NCBI GenBank assembly: GCA_023376005.1
Contig: CM042143.1
Span: 88,819,140 to 88,883,139, forward strand
DNA: 64,000 nucleotides
Reading direction: 5' to 3'
Source: Doryteuthis pealeii
Taxonomy: Eukaryota; Mollusca; Cephalopoda; Myopsida; Loliginidae
Of this stretch, positions 61,402-64,000 are shown piece by piece (position 1 is the stretch's first letter; each line of letters starts with the position of its first letter). The notes under the pieces were generated by a model. It saw only the letters and a program-made list of their open reading frames with translations, made no database searches and was not told the origin of the DNA. The translations under genes were made by a program, and so were the position numbers.

Positions 61402-63107
61402 AAGGGAAAGATGACATGTACCTTATCATAAGAATATTTAGGGTTTTAATTTATGAATTTTATGATAACAGCCATTTTGATAATATTAGAAAAATTATCT
61501 AGCAAAACTTATTAACAATTTCCACCATCTGTAACTAATATGAAGAGAATCCAGGTCATTTTAGTTAAATTTTGGTACATTTTAAGCTAATTAAAAACAA
61601 TGCAACTTTAAAGAGATGTTTAGATAATTGACTTAGAAGAAAAAAAAACTTAATCTGGTTATTAATATGAAGATCTTAATAGTTTATCACAGTTTTACTA
61701 AATGTTTTGCTAATTTGAATGAATATTAGCAACTATACACACAGAATGCTTTAATTTCATATGAAAAAAAAAAAAAAAAAAAAAAAAAATAGAAGTAGAT
61801 ATACAACTTATTAATACTACGCCTAAAGGAAGATTTAAAAAAGCATTTAAAATACTCTGAAATTGAAGTAGGCGGAATAAGTCTTGCTGAAAAGAAAATA
61901 TCTTTATTCTAAATTGACATTGTACCTTATAATCTGGTTAGTTACTTTTGAATATCAAAGTGAAATTCTGAAGTAAACAAACTGACTGGGAGGAAGAAAA
62001 ATAGAATCTTCCACAATTCATTGAACCAGATTGAATTTTTATCTTTTAGTTTAAAAGAAATTGGATTACAACCAAACTTCACATTTTTTGAGGATTTCAC
62101 AAGTGAGTTTTACTAGTGTCGTTTATAAACTGACATACATCCATTGATATCCGACACCATATTGTTGTACAGAAGGAAAAAAGGAAGCTCTGCTAGATTT
62201 TGCGACGGTGTTTAACATAGGAAATCCGATAACTGCTATTAATATAGCTAACGTATTGTAAATAGAAATAAAAATTCTATTAGTTTTTTTTTTAATTGTT
62301 GAATGGCTACAGGTTTTATTTTATTTATTAAAGAACATTTAAGAGAAGAAAAAAAACTTTGTTTATTCAGTCGGGGTGAAATCCACAAGTACTTACTACG
62401 TCGGTCGTTTAGCGAGAAAGATTGGTGACAATTTAATGTAAAACATAACATGTTAAAATGTATTGAGAGAAATATGAAACGTTTTGCTTTTTTCTTTAGC
62501 GTCGTGATGATGACTCAACTTAAACGAAGACTCATAACAACAAAAACAACACAAGCTGGCAAGTGATAATGTTCTTTAAATGCTAATGAGTAATCAACTA
62601 AAATACTTTTTCTCTACATTTTTGTTGAACACAATATAATTCATAAAGCGGATTTGTTTTTAACACCCCCCCCCCCATTTCATTTGAACTTATTTTGATG
62701 CCCAGGGCATTAATCACTAAAAGTGGAAAATTAAAACAAAATATGTCAATATTGGGATTGAAATAACAAAACATTGAGTTTTTTTTAAAGCAAGAAATAG
62801 AATGTCAATTTTGTCAATAAAGAATGTTTTTGTCTTTAAAAAAGTACTTTTTAGTAATAGTTATTTTTCACTGGTTCCGTAACCTGGTTTGGTTGTGAGG
62901 ATACTACTCATGTAGTCTCGTGGAGCCCATCCCTCTCCAGGTCTATATAATTAGAAATGACGAATTTGTTCTATTTCTTCTAGGGTAGATAAAAACATAA
63001 ATCTTCATAACGTTCAGTAAAATAGAAAAAAGCCCCTCAACTACTAACACATTAATTGAACGGATTTTATTTAGTGTATGAGAGACTAGGGAGACAAAGA
63101 CAAAATA

Positions 63108-63151
63108 TGGACTTCTAATTGATGATTACTAAATCATCAATTAGAGGTCCA
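63108..63151. repeat. Hairpin, 20-bp arms, 4-base loop
   Basis: TGGACTTCTAATTGATGATT (63108-63127) pairs with 63132-63151; the single difference would be a G-U pair in one of the two possible transcripts. Confidence 0.9.
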
Positions 63152-64000
63152 TAATCATTGATTAGGAAGATTTATATTTATAAAAGAAATTCGGTAATTC
63201 TTTTGAAATTAATTCTCTAATAAATGTCTTTTTTAGAAGCGAAATTATTTGATTTACAAAATGGTCATATGGAATAGGGAAGAGTACAAACAAAAAAACT
63301 GATTGTTTTGAAAAGAAAAAAAAGTAGGTTGAAACGGACTTATTTAACTGTTACAGAAAAAGTAACAGGGAGTCTAGATTTTATACAATAACAATTAGTC
63401 AACTAATCAATAAAGGCGATTAAAAGTAGCAATAGTAGTAGTAATAAAGTAGTTAAGTCTTCCCTATCACATTTTCACCCCCCCCTTTTTTTTTGCAGCT
63501 GGGAGCTACCTTTTTGCTTCCTTCTATTCAAAACAGGAAAAGGCAGGCTCCCTTAATCCTTCTTAATGTTTGAGGTGTGTTTTTATAAAGCATTCTTCGC
63601 CTACCTATTTGCCAGATCAACCAATATTTTTTTCTTTTTCGTTTTAATTTGTTGTTGACAAAGTAAACATATTGTGAGATCTTTTATAGCAGGCAACCGT
63701 TGATATAGGATCACCACTCATTTCAAGTTGCAGCCTCTTCTTAGTGCAAGAAGAAAAGGGATGCTGATAACATAGGAAGATGCAATAATAATGTGAGGAG
63801 CTGACAGGTGGTAGGGATAGAAATCCAATAATCGGAAGGTTGGATTAAAGAAAATATTAGACTAAAAATATAATTACCTCAAAAAAGGATTTATACCGTT
63901 TTAATTTGTTCAACTACAATTAATTAGATTCACAACATTTTAAAGCTAGACGAAAAAAATAATGTGTGTATTAAATTAATCTAAATAGTAATATAATTTG

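Larger units (their letters stand above)
60881..64000. other. Repeat-poor stretch, no gene recognised
   Basis: Fewer recognisable elements than elsewhere. It contains A-tracts (60949-60965 and about 61765-61789), C-runs (62665-62675, 63478-63485), inverted repeats (61004-61066, 61318-61401, 63108-63151) and the AGT triplets near 63430-63450. No Rab2 first exon and no other coding exon could be supported on either strand. Confidence 0.6.

Overview
This is an AT-rich animal (metazoan) genomic window in which almost everything is intron. The only host gene I can support is a Rab2-type small GTPase on the minus strand. Four consecutive internal coding exons are present, at 47437-47508, 24234-24301, 9308-9390 and 3705-3797 (316 coding bases, about 0.5% of the window). 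They encode about residues 16-121 of a roughly 212-residue protein, with consistent splice phases and GT/AG borders. Neither the first exon nor the exons after residue 121 could be found here, so the gene runs off both ends of the window. The first intron exceeds 16 kb, and the complete introns are about 23.1, 14.8 and 5.5 kb.

The introns are packed with transposable elements that recur within the window, so families could be defined by comparing copies. (1) Three families of non-autonomous Helitron-like elements (here HelA, HelB, HelC) end in a small hairpin plus CTAG. For one HelB copy (10916-11419) the window also holds a related empty site, which shows insertion between A and T. (2) Several SINE families: two with tRNA-like heads (SINE-A, SINE-B), minor tRNA-headed ones (SINE-C, SINE-F, SINE-H), a composite family (SINE-D), and a 5S rRNA-derived one (SINE-5S). 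SINE-C, SINE-D and SINE-5S share one 3' tail that can fold as a stem-loop; SINE-A and SINE-H share another. (3) Decayed LINE C-terminal fragments, a Penelope-like retroelement fragment with a GIY-YIG region, Tc1/mariner-type fragments and a TTAA-flanked MITE. (4) Abundant TA, TG, GA and mononucleotide tracts. Long homopolymers are strongly one-sided: about thirty A-tracts of 15 or more against one T-tract on the + strand.

Organism: large introns, tRNA-derived and 5S-derived SINEs, Penelope elements and this set of LINE C-termini fit a lophotrochozoan, most likely a mollusc, and a cephalopod is plausible. This is inference; the Rab2 exons are too conserved to place the species.

Layout: 1-3.7 kb, intron after exon 5 with a LINE fragment. 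3.8-9.3 kb, intron 4. 9.4-24.2 kb, intron 3 with the nested HelB and a Tc1 fragment. 24.3-47.4 kb, intron 2 with the Penelope fragment and a SINE-B cluster. 47.5-64 kb, part of intron 1, whose last 3 kb is poor in recognisable repeats. No prokaryotic genes, CRISPR arrays or new multi-gene system are visible. The points of interest are the element architectures.
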